NCBI GenBank assembly: GCA_944470555.2
Contig: OX104129.1
Coordinates: forward strand, 48,889,998-48,953,997
Source of the DNA: Heterobilharzia americana
Lineage: Eukaryota; Platyhelminthes; Trematoda; Strigeidida; Schistosomatidae
Length of the DNA stretch: 64,000 nucleotides
Direction of reading: 5' to 3'
In this document: in pieces, positions 62,726 through 64,000 of the stretch
How the letters are laid out: every line of letters begins with the position of its first letter
Position numbering within the stretch: position 1 is the stretch's first letter
The notes under the pieces: generated by a model
What the model was told of the DNA's origin: nothing
Database searches by the model: none
Seen by the model: only the letters and a program-made list of their open reading frames with translations
Program-made: the position numbers and the translations under genes

Positions 62726-64000
62726 CACACTTCCTAAAGATGCCTCAAACTTGCATCAGACTGCATTACTGAAGATATCAAAATGAGTGTTGAACTGATG
62801 TGTGGTATCAGTCAGTTTAATTTGTAAGTTAGTTTTAGCATGCCCATGACAGTTAGTAACAGATGATGACATAGCCCAGATTCAGTTGCATTGGTGCAGA
62901 TGTATTAATACGTCATCTCCAGCTTGACAGTTTTATCTAATTTCGTTATTCACTTGAGCTCTCTCCTTTTCTCCTTATGGAGTTTCTGGACCTCAAATGA
63001 TATTTTCACATTTGTCTCTCATCTTGTTGGTAAGCATCTGAATGTAATATGTGGCAGTCTGAACTCATTTTCAGTCACCCGAATCCTGTGTTGAAATTGA
63101 CTCAGTGAACAACTAAATTTCTTGTCAATAATGATTTCAGGTGAATTTTTCAGTTTGTTACTAGTTCTAGGTAGCGTACATTAAAAAAATAATTACATCC
63201 TAGGACGTCTAAATTAGTTTTGACAGCACTTGAAGTTTCAATACGAGCTGCTGATATAAAAGTAGTTTAATGAGTTGAAATTTTTACTACAGCTGAAAAA
63301 CGTCCACCAGCATATGAAAATAAAACCGATCCCACCACAGACAATGAATTAATCCCGTTGAAAGTAAACTGATGAGCCTATACGGCAGCTCAATCACTGC
63401 TCAGTTGAGAGGGATTCCAATTCAAGACTGATTGGTCAACAGTAGTTTGTTTGATTCAATAGACTACAGAAGTGGTAAATTTAAGGTGTCGGTGTGGCAT
63501 CAGTTAGTGTATTTACGTATATCTGCTGATGATATTATCCTGGCTAGTAGTTATTATCAAAAAGCAATAACTGGAACAAAGAATATTCTTTTCAGTAAAT
63601 TCTCATCAGGTTCTGCGAATACAAAACACATTGGTACAGCGTGAAATCAATGCCAGTTAGGGGCAGGTACATTTTCGAAATGGAGTGAGATTCAAGGACT
63701 CTAGAGAAGTTGATTTTTATCTTTTAAATTTGTCAATATTGGGATGACATATATTTAAATGAATGATGTGATGGTGAACAGGTGAGGAGGATAAGGAATA
63801 AAGGAGACAGGATTGGCCTTTAGTTTTCTGAAGGTCAGGGAATGAATAACGCTATGAAATGTTACTTCTGAATGCTCAGTTCAGGTTTGATGAGCCTTAT
63901 TGCCACAGCCTCACCCATGTTGAGCACGCGTCCGCGTGCTACACATGTTACTGTTTTTGGAATATGATGAATGACATTGAAGGAGTTATTAGCATCTCTG
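62726..64000. other. Unassigned right end of window
   Basis: No gene supported. A short plus-strand frame at 63432-63644 contains ISADDIILAS, which looks like an RT ADD box, but too little surrounds it to claim an element. Confidence 0.4.

Noticed and set aside
63432..63644. Retrotransposon RT from ISADDIILAS
   Set aside because: Only the short ADD box fits; no other RT motif nearby.

Overview
The window looks like nuclear DNA of a blood fluke (Schistosoma or a close relative). It is AT-rich, has one gene with very long introns, and is packed with Penelope-like elements, RTE (SR2-like) and CR1-like non-LTR elements, a Ty3/Gypsy LTR element and tRNA-headed repeats carrying hammerhead-ribozyme motifs, as in the schistosome Sm-alpha family. 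The species call is inference; no sequence search was run.

One host gene is supported. It lies on the minus strand and reads from about 49126 down to 251, with its C-terminal end beyond base 1. I assembled 11 coding exons by hand. All ten junctions have GT..AG introns with matching phases, giving 654 residues that run from a long lysine-rich N-tail through TM1-TM12 of an SLC6 sodium/chloride-coupled monoamine transporter. TM1 carries the monoamine-binding aspartate and a DAT/NET-type motif, so a dopamine/noradrenaline transporter is the best guess and a serotonin transporter the alternative.

The rest is introns and upstream DNA loaded with mobile DNA. Intron 5 (9958-20032) holds a decayed Gypsy element (11810-19287) whose 3' LTR is split by an SR2-like RTE element, with a 9-base target-site duplication. 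The next intron holds a degenerate tandem array of foldback units (20596-21905). Intron 2 holds LINE and Penelope relics. Intron 1 (32682-48663) holds Penelope relics, one split by a CR1-like element, plus a second RTE fragment and a hammerhead motif with an apparently intact core. An inverted pair of tRNA-derived SINEs flanks exon 2.

Upstream of the gene (49127-64000) lies a large inverted repeat, arms 54198-57067 and 58445-61306. It consists of a recent Penelope-like element, an older Penelope remnant and a unit with a tRNA-like sequence between two opposed hammerhead motifs. A solo LTR of the Gypsy family lies at 62296 to about 62725. I found no second host gene, rRNA, CRISPR array or convincing functional tRNA. 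Boundaries of degenerate repeats are approximate because they were read by eye.
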